Below, in pieces: positions 15,901 to 23,432 of a DNA stretch of 26,925 nt; within the stretch, counting starts at the first letter, position 1; the number at the start of each line of letters is the position of its first letter. The notes beneath the pieces were generated by a model that was given only the letters and a program-made list of their open reading frames with translations, was not told where the DNA came from and did no database searches. The DNA comes from a virus. The DNA lies in IMG/VR virus record IMGVR_UViG_3300010885_072684, positions 1 to 26,925 of that record, one strand, 5' to 3'. Position numbers and translations under genes: made by a program.

Positions 15901-17664
15901 TCAACATTGGCTGAATTTTCTGATAATTATAAAAAGAAAAATAGAATATATTATTCTAAATATGAGCAACCTGACGCTGTTCCGGTTAATGTGTTAACTG
16001 GTAATTTTATTGATATTGGTTCAGAAGAAAAAGAAATTTTAAGAATATATCCACTAAGAGATTCTTTATTCATTTTTAAAGAAGATGGTTTATATCGTCT
16101 TTCTGCGGAAGTTGAGCCGTTTATTGTTGCGCTATTTGATAGTAGTTGCATTTTGTTGGCCCCTGATTCTGTTTCAGTCAGTCAAAATTTTGTTTACGGT
16201 TGGACAACTCAAGGTATTTCAACCATAAGTGAATCAGGTGTTGCTATTGTTTCACGACCAATTGATACTGAAATATTAAAAATTCAATCATCGAATTACA
16301 CAAACTTTAGCACTGCTACTTTTGGTGTTGGATATGAATCAGATAATTCTTATTTGGTTTGGACTGTAAAAAATACAACAGATACTTATGCAACACAGGC
16401 ATTTAGATATTCATCACTTACTGGTACTTGGACAAAGTACACCAAATCAAATAGCTGTGGTGTTTTAAATTCTGTGGACGATAGACTATATCTTGGTGTT
16501 CCGACTGAAGGATTTCTTGAACAAGAAAGAAAGTCTTTTGCGCGAGAAGATTATGCTGATTATGAATATGATTTTGGTATTTCTTCTATTGATTATAACA
16601 ATGAAATATTAACATTATCTTCGGTTGATAATCTAAATGTTGGAGATGTTTTAACTCAGAGCCAAACTCTTACTATTTATGATTTTAATTCTTTATTAAA
16701 AAAATTAGATAATGACCCCGGCGTGGCTGATACTGATTATTATTCATCTTTAGTTGCCGTTGGTGGGGATGATTTAAGATTAAAAATACTTGATCTAGCA
16801 AATAAATTAGATTCTGATTCTGGTGTATCAACTACCGATTTTTATACCACGATACAATCCTTATCTGGATCAGTTGCGTCTGCAACATTAACTTCACCAA
16901 CTATAATAACCTCAAATAATCATGGATTAATTAATGAGAGAATTATAAATATTGGTGGGGCAACTACATACCCAGACATTAATGGGAATTATCAAATTAC
17001 GTATATTGACGCCAACACTTTTAGTATCCCGGTGTCTTTGACAACGTTTTCAACTGGGGGCAATTGGTCTACTGTAGATGATAATTTTGATGACATAGTT
17101 ACTTGTTATAATAAAATAGTTGAAAAATTAAATAGCGATCCAAACATTGCATTTTCTAATTATCTTTATGTTTTAGGTAATTCGTTATTAGAAGCAGTTA
17201 TCATTAATATTGATAGAATATTTAGAAAAGTAACACTCTCTAAAGTATTACCTCTAGTTGTCGGCCCCGTTACTGTTTATAATGCAATTCAATCTTCTGT
17301 TGTATATTCCCCTAGTTCGTTTGGTGATCCTTTATCTTTTAAACAAATAAGGGAGGCAACGGCAATGTTTGCTAATAAAGCATTCTCGTTAGCTTCTTTG
17401 AGTTTTTCTACTGATTTATTACCAGCATTTCAAGAAGTTGAGTTTTATGGAAGTGGGACGGGTTTGTTTGGTAATGATCCGTTTGGTGAAACCTTCTTTG
17501 GTGGGGGATCTAATTCTGCACCATTTAGAACTATTGTCCCAAGAGAATGTCAACGCTGTCGTTATTTAAACATTAAATTCACACATAGAACAGCAAGAGA
17601 ACAATATGTTTTATTTGGTATAACTTTGACAGGAAAAACATTTAGCACAAGGGCCTATAGATAA
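12979..17664 (+). CDS. Giant tail nozzle (tubular B-like) protein, 1561 aa
   Basis: The N-terminus carries the nozzle pattern: LNFSPNALELPPGSLIEANN, VIIRRDDVIESRRGYKQFG. A propeller-type core includes FYFTTNEGIQKIS (121-133) and, near 995-1080, IYYSKYEQPDAVP, LRIYPLRDSLFIFKEDGLYR and GWTTQGISTISESG. The C-terminus is CRYLNIKFTHRTAREQYVLF. This corresponds to the tail tubular protein B/nozzle that carries DNA out of the podovirus tail. At 1561 aa it is about twice T7 gp12. The excess is explained by inserted modules: helical segments at 216-270 and 1235-1300, and beta modules around 288-435, 905-970 (H922) and 1300-1355 (H1315, an HGL type like H383). SD GAGG precedes ATG 12979. Confidence 0.75.
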   Translation: MASSTVNLKALGLNFSPNALELPPGSLIEANNVIIRRDDVIESRRGYKQFGESTPTNDPVKQLAIYRERILKHYFNGVDNKIAYQDGVLNNGQANFTEFSGSYSEVQTGLRIKSVQAKNGNFYFTTNEGIQKISAASADEFTSNSNYIRPAGGVKALDLQARLNLTAGDTSSFLTENSTVAYKLVWGKIDANNVELLGTPSERVVVYNPLRSLLQMDFNRLLAILDNLTTSNSLINSGDYYSLLSVTVDTDAAALRTKMLDLATKIDEDLLFATDVGSGAAYNPLNISTVTASSGIITINFSVGTPANYFQEGDLINLSGFQSNSKDIANLNGNQVIASVSAGSITVLARDYSTASPVGINGTIQSFTADVSGVVTITTTQPHGLTDQQNISLQNTGDNDLNGTRVATVKSSTVFTVQVTSGTVASAGSVGVWNIVIDGIASSKIESNEYRSIEQPSEIIEPRGTGSDLFSLQAYLEAIITKLKSESTNVINSAYSTTIGLSNFSLTKRASVTLEFTVPHNIDDTYYYKLYRTETTQVSSFFASALEDILPAVDYRLALQNYYVPALKTTENTLIIEDTVPVEFLNSENLYTNINTSAGEDAKPNDYPPFAKDINTFKGYTFYSNTKLKQLKSLEMLGVVRLKNELTAGRTPTVIISDGTSYNNCKISFVRGVKRVVTIAVPATSPTSPIPAAVIPNVNYFDINSANNQTKYRVWFDLTGSTAAPDAGSRKLLRIYIPSNTQDGVGQKIANSLNSLINDFSCAYDAGTNIVTINYVVDGSADAISFGAGLIGFSSSVITAGVGESVTNRQAVISSNDLLFSSVATEQATKSFIRVLNRNTADQLENPSVGFDTYAYYSNTNPGLFLLEGTVFVDSPFYLTTNNSETGISFSPDISPLNVAPVGAAITDAGSGKTLLNFNSSHNFLNGQTIIISNSNSTPNIDGVYVVEYINSTQLKITTSSPITINGTMFSYTKSTLAEFSDNYKKKNRIYYSKYEQPDAVPVNVLTGNFIDIGSEEKEILRIYPLRDSLFIFKEDGLYRLSAEVEPFIVALFDSSCILLAPDSVSVSQNFVYGWTTQGISTISESGVAIVSRPIDTEILKIQSSNYTNFSTATFGVGYESDNSYLVWTVKNTTDTYATQAFRYSSLTGTWTKYTKSNSCGVLNSVDDRLYLGVPTEGFLEQERKSFAREDYADYEYDFGISSIDYNNEILTLSSVDNLNVGDVLTQSQTLTIYDFNSLLKKLDNDPGVADTDYYSSLVAVGGDDLRLKILDLANKLDSDSGVSTTDFYTTIQSLSGSVASATLTSPTIITSNNHGLINERIINIGGATTYPDINGNYQITYIDANTFSIPVSLTTFSTGGNWSTVDDNFDDIVTCYNKIVEKLNSDPNIAFSNYLYVLGNSLLEAVIINIDRIFRKVTLSKVLPLVVGPVTVYNAIQSSVVYSPSSFGDPLSFKQIREATAMFANKAFSLASLSFSTDLLPAFQEVEFYGSGTGLFGNDPFGETFFGGGSNSAPFRTIVPRECQRCRYLNIKFTHRTAREQYVLFGITLTGKTFSTRAYR
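13627..13788 (+). repeat. Nozzle helical arm repeat, copy A
   Basis: Codes for residues 217-270 of the nozzle protein. Pattern: FNRLLAILDN, DYYSLLSV, LRTKMLDLATKIDEDL. It matches copy B at 16681-16848 (FNSLLKKLDN, DYYSSLVAV, LRLKILDLANKLDSD). Each copy is followed by an HGL beta module and then by a second helix with a K-I/V-x-KL-x-S pattern, so the repeat unit is composite. Confidence 0.7.
16681..16848 (+). repeat. Nozzle helical arm repeat, copy B
   Basis: Codes for residues 1235-1290 of the nozzle protein and is homologous to copy A at 13627-13788, about 1,000 residues away in the same chain. It is followed by an HGL beta module (H1315) and a helix near 1365-1395 (YNKIVEKLNSD), mirroring copy A, where the corresponding helix is YLEAIITKLKSES near 475-487. 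Confidence 0.7.
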
Positions 17665-18089
17665 TGGCTAAATTACCTACACTTAGAAGATTATTTAAAA
17701 CGGATTTTAAGCCGGAATATTCCGAGCTGGTTGAAAAATTAATTGTTTCTATTAACAATGGATTCGATAATCTTTATGATGCTTTAAATAATAAAATTAC
17801 ATTAAAGAACAATATTCTTTGCAATATTAAAGATTTTTCTGTTCAAGTAAATTCTTCAGGTATTCCTATAACAACTTTGAACTTAGCCGTGAATTTCAAT
17901 AATAATATAAATGTTGTTACTGTTGGTAAAATAGATAATATAACAAACCCAACAAGCTATCCTAATGGTGGGGTTGTTGTTTCATGGGAACAATTAAGTC
18001 CTGGATTAATTAAAATTAAACACATCACGGGATTAAACGAAGGTCAAACCTATACGCTACGTGTTGTTATATATGGTGATGAGAATTAA
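17664..18089 (+). CDS. 141-aa tail-associated protein, unknown
   Basis: The product begins MAKLPTLRRLFKTDFKPEYS, followed by a helix (VEKLIVSINNGFDNLYDALN) and a compact beta domain (about 50-141) with VNSSGIPITTLNL, GGVVVSWEQ, IKIKHITGL and TYTLRVVIYG. A short N-terminal helix plus beta sandwich, right after the nozzle gene, fits a small tail or fibre-attachment protein. The start overlaps the nozzle stop (TAATG) with no SD, so it is probably coupled to nozzle translation. Its own stop codon (18087-18089) lies inside the third promoter-like element. No enzyme motif. Name is positional inference. Confidence 0.7.
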   Translation: MAKLPTLRRLFKTDFKPEYSELVEKLIVSINNGFDNLYDALNNKITLKNNILCNIKDFSVQVNSSGIPITTLNLAVNFNNNINVVTVGKIDNITNPTSYPNGGVVVSWEQLSPGLIKIKHITGLNEGQTYTLRVVIYGDEN

Positions 18090-18097
18090 CAACTATA
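18086..18097 (+). promoter_or_regulatory. Putative phage late promoter P3 (TTAACAACTATA)
   Basis: Third exact copy of the 12-mer, preceded by GAGAA and followed by ATAAGGTGAATT and ATG 18110, with the same 12-nt distance to the start codon as P2. It overlaps the last codons of the 141-aa gene and its TAA. It heads the block of ejection-type proteins. Confidence 0.65.
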
Positions 18098-18109
18098 ATA
18101 AGGTGAATT

Positions 18110-19900
18110 ATGCCAATGCCCCCTGTTATAAACCCTTATGATCCAAGGAAAAAACCAATTAGCGGTGCCCCTTCGCAGCCACAACAAGGGTCTATTTCTA
18201 CGCACGACAAAAAACCGGAGCAAGCTGCGTCACAAGCTGTTCAAAGCAATTTACCCTCAATGCAACAAGGACAACAACAAGTTGCTCCTGCTGGTCAACC
18301 CCAAATGCAACAAGCTCCAGCCGTTGCCGGTCAACCAGCACCACAAGTTGCCCCACCTAAACCCGAACAAAGAAGACAAAATTTACCAGTAACATATCAA
18401 CAACAAGCTGGTGCTGTAGTTGATCCAAGATTTACACAAGCTCTTTCACAAAAATACACAGCTGAACTACAACAAAAACAACAAGCTTTTGAACAACAAC
18501 AAGCTGAGTATCAAAAGCAATTACAACAAGCTCAGTCTGGAATTGGTGCTACTGCTGATGTTCAAAATCAATTATCTATTATAAATAACCCAACTTCTAC
18601 CCCAGAACAAATTGCGGCAGCAACCGCTCAATATGAAAAATTAATGAGTGCTCAGGCACAGCAAGTAGAACAATCTGACGCATATAGAAGAGCACAGGCA
18701 GAATTAGCTGCATTAACTCAATTAAGTGGTCAAGGAATTGCACAAAAATATGGCGTTGGGAGTGGAGCCCTAACTCCTGATATTGGTTTTTCTTTAGCGT
18801 CTGATGGAAATTTACAACAAGGAATTTCTTTAGCACAAAAATACGCACAGCAAGCTGGTGAACAACAAAAAGCATCGCAACAACAAGAACTTTTAGGACA
18901 AGCAAAAGCAGAAGAATTAAAAGGTTTAGCTAAAACTGGGTCTGCTGCGGCTCAAAGTGAATTTTTACAGCAATTAAAACAAAAAGGCGAAGCCGAATCA
19001 AAAGAAAAAGACAAAGCTTTAGATGATTTAAAAAATGCAATATATCTTGGTAAACCAATAACAGATGATCAAATTAAAAATATTAAGAATAAATTGGGGA
19101 TTACTGATAGAGAAATATCCGAAATGGGTAGAATTAATATTAGTCAAATAAAGGGTGTTTCTAGTGTTAAAGATTTAAAGGATTTAAGTGAGAAAGTTAA
19201 AGAATTAAAAGAATCTGATAAAAAGTTAACCCCCGAACAACAAAACCTTATATCTTTTTATGATTCAATGGAAGATACACTAAAAAGATCTTCGGATATA
19301 TCAGGTGAGTATTCATCCGCTTCTAAAGAAGAATTAGCTAAAATAAATGCACTTAGAAAACTAACGGATGGAACCGAGCTAACAGAAGCTCAACAAAAAG
19401 ATATTGGTAAAGCATACGATCCAACAAAAATAGCTTCCCTAGGATCTGCGCTTTCTGCTATTGGTGAGGGTGCTAATCAAACTTCTGAAACAAAAGCTGC
19501 TGTTGAAAAAATTAAGGGAATAGATAAATTTCTTCAAGGCGGAAAAGAATTTACTGGGTTAGACAAAATATCCAAAGATCTTGACGAACTTGCCAATGAG
19601 CCTGTAAAAGGTCACATAATGACCAATAATTATCAACAAAAGAAAGCAATGGACAGGGAAAGCCGAGCAAAAGAACAAAATGCTTTTGCTGATTACATGC
19701 ATAAAATAGCCGCAACTGGTCCAGAAGGTCAAAAAATTATGGATAGAGCATATGGAATATTTAATTCTCAGGGTAGAAAAGACGCTTCTGGTGCAATTAA
19801 AAAGTTAATTGAAGAATTAAATAAAGAAAAATTACAACAAAGAAAAATACAAGACTCTTCAAGCACATTGATTACAAAGGGACTATCTAGATCAAAATGA
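18110..19900 (+). CDS. Gln-rich internal virion/ejection-type protein
   Basis: 596 aa. Residues about 1-110 are Pro/Gln/Ala-rich and disordered. Residues about 110-205 are Gln-rich coiled coil (QQKQQAFEQQQAEYQKQLQQ) and 225-300 another Gln/Ala-rich helix. The rest is a charged Lys/Glu helical region with KLGITDREISEMGRI, and a basic end. No signal peptide or membrane segment. First gene after the element at 18086-18097, with SD AAGGTGA. Podoviruses encode several such helical low-complexity proteins after the nozzle, packed in the head and ejected with DNA; that role is inferred from composition and order. The last codon region overlaps the next ATG (ATGA). Confidence 0.65.
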   Translation: MPMPPVINPYDPRKKPISGAPSQPQQGSISTHDKKPEQAASQAVQSNLPSMQQGQQQVAPAGQPQMQQAPAVAGQPAPQVAPPKPEQRRQNLPVTYQQQAGAVVDPRFTQALSQKYTAELQQKQQAFEQQQAEYQKQLQQAQSGIGATADVQNQLSIINNPTSTPEQIAAATAQYEKLMSAQAQQVEQSDAYRRAQAELAALTQLSGQGIAQKYGVGSGALTPDIGFSLASDGNLQQGISLAQKYAQQAGEQQKASQQQELLGQAKAEELKGLAKTGSAAAQSEFLQQLKQKGEAESKEKDKALDDLKNAIYLGKPITDDQIKNIKNKLGITDREISEMGRINISQIKGVSSVKDLKDLSEKVKELKESDKKLTPEQQNLISFYDSMEDTLKRSSDISGEYSSASKEELAKINALRKLTDGTELTEAQQKDIGKAYDPTKIASLGSALSAIGEGANQTSETKAAVEKIKGIDKFLQGGKEFTGLDKISKDLDELANEPVKGHIMTNNYQQKKAMDRESRAKEQNAFADYMHKIAATGPEGQKIMDRAYGIFNSQGRKDASGAIKKLIEELNKEKLQQRKIQDSSSTLITKGLSRSK

Positions 19901-20274
19901 TAATACAACCAATAACAAAAGAAAATTATAACGTTTTGGTAGAATGGTGGAAGGGATATTCTTGGGAAGCAATACCCCAGGAATGTCTGCCTGAGATTGG
20001 TTTTATTGTTAATGATGTTGTTGCTGGATTTATTTATAAAACAGATTCTAATATTTGTTTAATGGAATGGATTATTGGAAATCCACAAGCGGATAAAGAT
20101 TTAAGAAAAAAATCAATTAGTTTATTACTTAATCATCTTTGTGATATTGCAAAAAATATGGGATATAAGATGTGCTTCACCTATACAAAAAATACAAGCT
20201 TAATTGATAGTCTTGAACATAATGAGTTTCAAAAAACAGATGAACAAATGATTCATTTTTTGAGGAGTTTATAA
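19897..20274 (+). CDS. GNAT-like acetyltransferase
   Basis: 125 aa. The order IGFIVNDVVAGFIYKTDSNI, CLMEWIIGNPQADKDLRKKS, LLLNHLCDIAKNMGYKMCFT and TSLIDSLEHNEFQKTDEQM follows a GNAT fold: strand pair, EW-IGN strand, acetyl-CoA-loop-like turn into a long helix, then strand and a C-terminal G/N-F segment. The usual Q/RxxGxG/A loop is replaced by ADKDLRKKS, so cofactor binding is not assured. The start overlaps the upstream stop (ATGA) without SD, so it is coupled to the ejection-type gene. Similar small GNAT-like genes occur inside virion gene clusters of other phages; substrate unknown. It might modify a virion or host protein. Confidence 0.65.
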   Translation: MIIQPITKENYNVLVEWWKGYSWEAIPQECLPEIGFIVNDVVAGFIYKTDSNICLMEWIIGNPQADKDLRKKSISLLLNHLCDIAKNMGYKMCFTYTKNTSLIDSLEHNEFQKTDEQMIHFLRSL

Positions 20275-20277
20275 TTT

Positions 20278-21372
20278 ATGGCAGTTGCTACTGGAACAGC
20301 TTTAGCATTGGGGATGGCAGGTGCGCAATTAGGTGGCGCTATTATTGGTAATATTAAATCTGGTAAAGACAGAAAGATTGCAGCCGAAGCGCAAAGAAAA
20401 GCGTTAGCTGAAATTGAAGCCATAGGTGCTGGCCCGGATCTAGCCAAACAAATAATGCTAAGACAATTTGAATCGGCTGGCGTTTTAACCCCAGAAGTCG
20501 AAAAGGCAATCGAGTTACAAATGCCAAAGGTGTCTCAAATAAAAGAAGACACTAGATTTAAAGATGCCCAAATGAAAGCTCTCCAGGCACTGCAACAAAG
20601 AGGTGCCACCGGCTTCACTCCAGAAGAAGCCTTGCAACTGAAACAAGAAAGAGCACAAGCCGAACGTAGTGCTGAAGCAAAAAGACAACAAATTATTGCT
20701 GGGATGAGGGCAAGAGGTGCGTTAGATTCGGGGGCTGGTATTGCTGCTCAATTACAGTCGGGAGAACAATTGGCTGCCCAACAAGCGGAGGCAGCTGACC
20801 GCGCCTCTGCCATGGCATCTCAAAGAGCATTACAGTCCATTACACAAGCTGGTAGTTTGGGTGGGCAAATCCGTGGTCAAGAATTTGACATTGCTCGTAC
20901 TAAGGCTGCGGCTGAAGATGAAATGAGTCGTTTTAATGTGCAACAACAAATTGCACGTCAACAAAGAAATATTGAGCGTCAAATGAGTGCACAACAATTT
21001 AATTTACAACAGCAACAAGCAATCATGAATGCCAATATTCAACAAGCTAATGCAGAAGCATTACGTCAAAGACAAGCTCAACAACAGATGTATGAAAATC
21101 AAATGCGTATCGCTGGTATGAAGGCTGGAGCATATGGTGCTCAGGCGCAACAAGCACAACAACAAGCTGCACAAACACAACAAGCTTGGGCTCAGGGCGC
21201 GGGTGCTATTGCACAAGGATTGGGTGCTTACGGTCAATATGCAGCTGCCCAACCGTTACAGCAAGCACAGATTGATTATTATAAAGCAAACACTCCGGTG
21301 ACCCAACCTCAACAAACCCCTTCTCCTCTTTATGGCGGTCGCACCGGTAATTATGGAATGCCTATTGATTAA
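20278..21372 (+). CDS. Ala/Gln-rich internal virion (DNA ejection) protein
   Basis: 364 aa. A Gly/Ala-rich hydrophobic N-terminus (TALALGMAGAQLGGAIIGNI, about residues 6-25) could insert into membrane. Long amphipathic helices follow, including RARGALDSGAGIAAQLQSGE, a motif style often found in phage ejection proteins, and a Gln-rich segment (about 230-300: QQIARQQRNIERQMSAQQF, QQAQQQAAQTQQAW). The tail is Pro/Gln/Gly-rich. Together with position this suggests a head protein released into the cell envelope during DNA entry. SD GAGGAG lies about 11 nt upstream, a rather long spacing. Specific P22 or T7 counterpart cannot be named. Confidence 0.7.
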   Translation: MAVATGTALALGMAGAQLGGAIIGNIKSGKDRKIAAEAQRKALAEIEAIGAGPDLAKQIMLRQFESAGVLTPEVEKAIELQMPKVSQIKEDTRFKDAQMKALQALQQRGATGFTPEEALQLKQERAQAERSAEAKRQQIIAGMRARGALDSGAGIAAQLQSGEQLAAQQAEAADRASAMASQRALQSITQAGSLGGQIRGQEFDIARTKAAAEDEMSRFNVQQQIARQQRNIERQMSAQQFNLQQQQAIMNANIQQANAEALRQRQAQQQMYENQMRIAGMKAGAYGAQAQQAQQQAAQTQQAWAQGAGAIAQGLGAYGQYAAAQPLQQAQIDYYKANTPVTQPQQTPSPLYGGRTGNYGMPID

Positions 21373-21380
21373 GGTGACTT

Positions 21381-23432
21381 ATGGCAAATTTTACACCCGA
21401 AGAATTAGAAAGATATAAAAAAATTCTTGACGAAGAAAATCAGCGTATAACCGAAGGAGTAGAAGCTGGTTTTCTTGAAAAACAAAAACAAGAACAATTT
21501 CCTGAATCCGTTGCAAAAGTACCTAGATATGATGTTGTAAAATTCGATGAATCGAATCCTCAACATAAAAGAGTAGGTAAGGTCATAGAAAATTTTAAAA
21601 AAGACCAAGATGAATTAGAGCGAGCACATTTTGCTGTTTACGGTGCGCTTCCTTATGAGGCTTCGCCGGAGTTTGCTAAATATAGAGTATCTGAATTGTT
21701 TCCAGAAAAATCTAATAAAGAAGTTGTAAAAAAACAACCTAACTTTGAATCAGCTATACAAAAAAAATCTGAGCCCGAAACCTCAGTTAATAAACCATTA
21801 TCATCCCAAGATAGAAAAATTTTAGGATTACCTGAAGAAAAGGTAATGTCATTTTTACAATCAAAAAATAATGAAAATAAATTATTATCTGATGTTGCAT
21901 CTCAACCTCAAAATGAAGATTATTTAAAATTACTACAAAAACAAAAGGAAGAAGAACAAAACAGACCAAAAGCCGGTCGATTGGTTTGGAATCCTGAAAC
22001 TGGAACACAAGAGTTTGTAAAAACCGATAAGCCACAAATGAAAATTAGTGATTTGTGGAAAGGATCAACTCCAGAAGAACGTGCTTCTTCTCAATTTGAA
22101 AAATTAAACACATTGCGTGAATTTGATAAAAATAGAGATGAATCGGTTAAAAAAAGTTCACAATTACAACAATTAGAAGATATTATAAATCAAACAAAAT
22201 TACCAGAAAGAGTTATTTCTTCTGAAGTTTCCAACAAACCTTTAGCAGAAGAACCTGCTAAAACACAATCTTCTTTAGTTAAAAAAGCAGCATCTATTCC
22301 AGTTGAACAACAAACGGGTGATGATAAAATTATAGAAGCTATTAAAAAAGAATCAGAAGCCCCTAAAAAAGAAGCAACTGATTTTACTTCATTGTTAGAG
22401 CAAGCCAAAGCTGCCCGTGATAAACAACAATTGATGGCTGGGCTTGGACGAGCTGGAGAAACTCTTAGTAGTGCTGTTACTGGTATGGTTAAGGGTGGAG
22501 TTGTAACAAAACCCACTGGCACGGACTTTTATAAAGACTTAGCTAAACAAGCTGAACAAGGTATTGAGGATGTTGGAACTCAATACACTATGGAACAAAA
22601 ACAAGAAGAGCGAGATCGTCTTGCTCGTAGAAGAGATCCTTCTAGTGAAGAATCGCAATTTGCTCGTGCTCTATTAAAAGATCAAGGTATTACTCTTCCA
22701 GAAACAGCAACAGCGGAGGCATTAGAAAAGTATGCCCCCCAACTCACAAATATTTTAAATCAACGTGAAGCACAGAAATACAGAACGTTTTTAGCACAAC
22801 AAGCAAAAGAAGCTAGATTAGATAAAGATAAAGAAAAAGAGGCCGATGCAATTCGGGATTTGACTACTTCATATCGAAAAGAATTAAATACTGGTGAAAT
22901 TGCAAAACTAGGAACGTTTGCTAGAAAAGCCGCTTCTGGTATTAAATTAATGGAAGCAGCAGCGAAAGATCCTAGTGGGTATAAAGATTTTGCTGCATCG
23001 TTTGCATTATTAAAAGCAACTCAAGGTGACGACTCTGTTATTCGTGAAGCTGAACTCAAATTAGGAATGAGTTTGGGTTCTGTTCCCGAAAAATTTAAAG
23101 CAAATGTTATTCGCTTTTTAACTGGTCAAATGCAAACTCCCGAAATGCGAAAACAAATGTTGGATTCAATGCGATTGCTTGCAGATAGAGCCCAGGCTCA
23201 ATATATGGATGCGGCTGGTCCAGTTTTAAATTCTGCACGGAAAGAGGGTATTGATGTGAAAAATCTTTTAAGTGAAACATTTTTAGATCAACCAGAAAAA
23301 CTATCTACTCAAGATTCAAAACCAAAAAAACAATTCCAACTACCTAAAAAATATTCTCCAGGAAGCAAAATTACAACTAAACAAGGGGTTTTTATTGTTG
23401 ACCCTAGTGGCGACACTGCTACGGAGGAATAA
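21381..23432 (+). CDS. Large internal virion protein with SVxRE ejection domain
   Basis: 683 aa, charged and mostly helical or disordered over residues 1-500 (Lys/Glu/Gln-rich), with a Gly-containing helix near 350-375 (LMAGLGRAGETLSSAVTG). Residues about 490-630 form a recognisable phage domain: RDLTTSYRKELN, DFAASFALLKATQGDDSVIR, EAELKLGMSLGSVPEKF, MQTPEMRKQMLDSM; similar SVVRE-containing domains occur in injection or virion proteins of other phages. It ends with a small conserved-looking tail (ITTKQGVFIVDPSGDTA). SD AAGGTGA precedes ATG 21381; the stop overlaps the next ATG. Role inferred: ejected internal protein. Confidence 0.7.
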   Translation: MANFTPEELERYKKILDEENQRITEGVEAGFLEKQKQEQFPESVAKVPRYDVVKFDESNPQHKRVGKVIENFKKDQDELERAHFAVYGALPYEASPEFAKYRVSELFPEKSNKEVVKKQPNFESAIQKKSEPETSVNKPLSSQDRKILGLPEEKVMSFLQSKNNENKLLSDVASQPQNEDYLKLLQKQKEEEQNRPKAGRLVWNPETGTQEFVKTDKPQMKISDLWKGSTPEERASSQFEKLNTLREFDKNRDESVKKSSQLQQLEDIINQTKLPERVISSEVSNKPLAEEPAKTQSSLVKKAASIPVEQQTGDDKIIEAIKKESEAPKKEATDFTSLLEQAKAARDKQQLMAGLGRAGETLSSAVTGMVKGGVVTKPTGTDFYKDLAKQAEQGIEDVGTQYTMEQKQEERDRLARRRDPSSEESQFARALLKDQGITLPETATAEALEKYAPQLTNILNQREAQKYRTFLAQQAKEARLDKDKEKEADAIRDLTTSYRKELNTGEIAKLGTFARKAASGIKLMEAAAKDPSGYKDFAASFALLKATQGDDSVIREAELKLGMSLGSVPEKFKANVIRFLTGQMQTPEMRKQMLDSMRLLADRAQAQYMDAAGPVLNSARKEGIDVKNLLSETFLDQPEKLSTQDSKPKKQFQLPKKYSPGSKITTKQGVFIVDPSGDTATEE

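Noticed and set aside
16897-16909. CCAACTATAATAA, a partial match to the promoter-like element
   Set aside because: It lacks the TTAA part and lies in the middle of the nozzle gene, in frame with normal codons.
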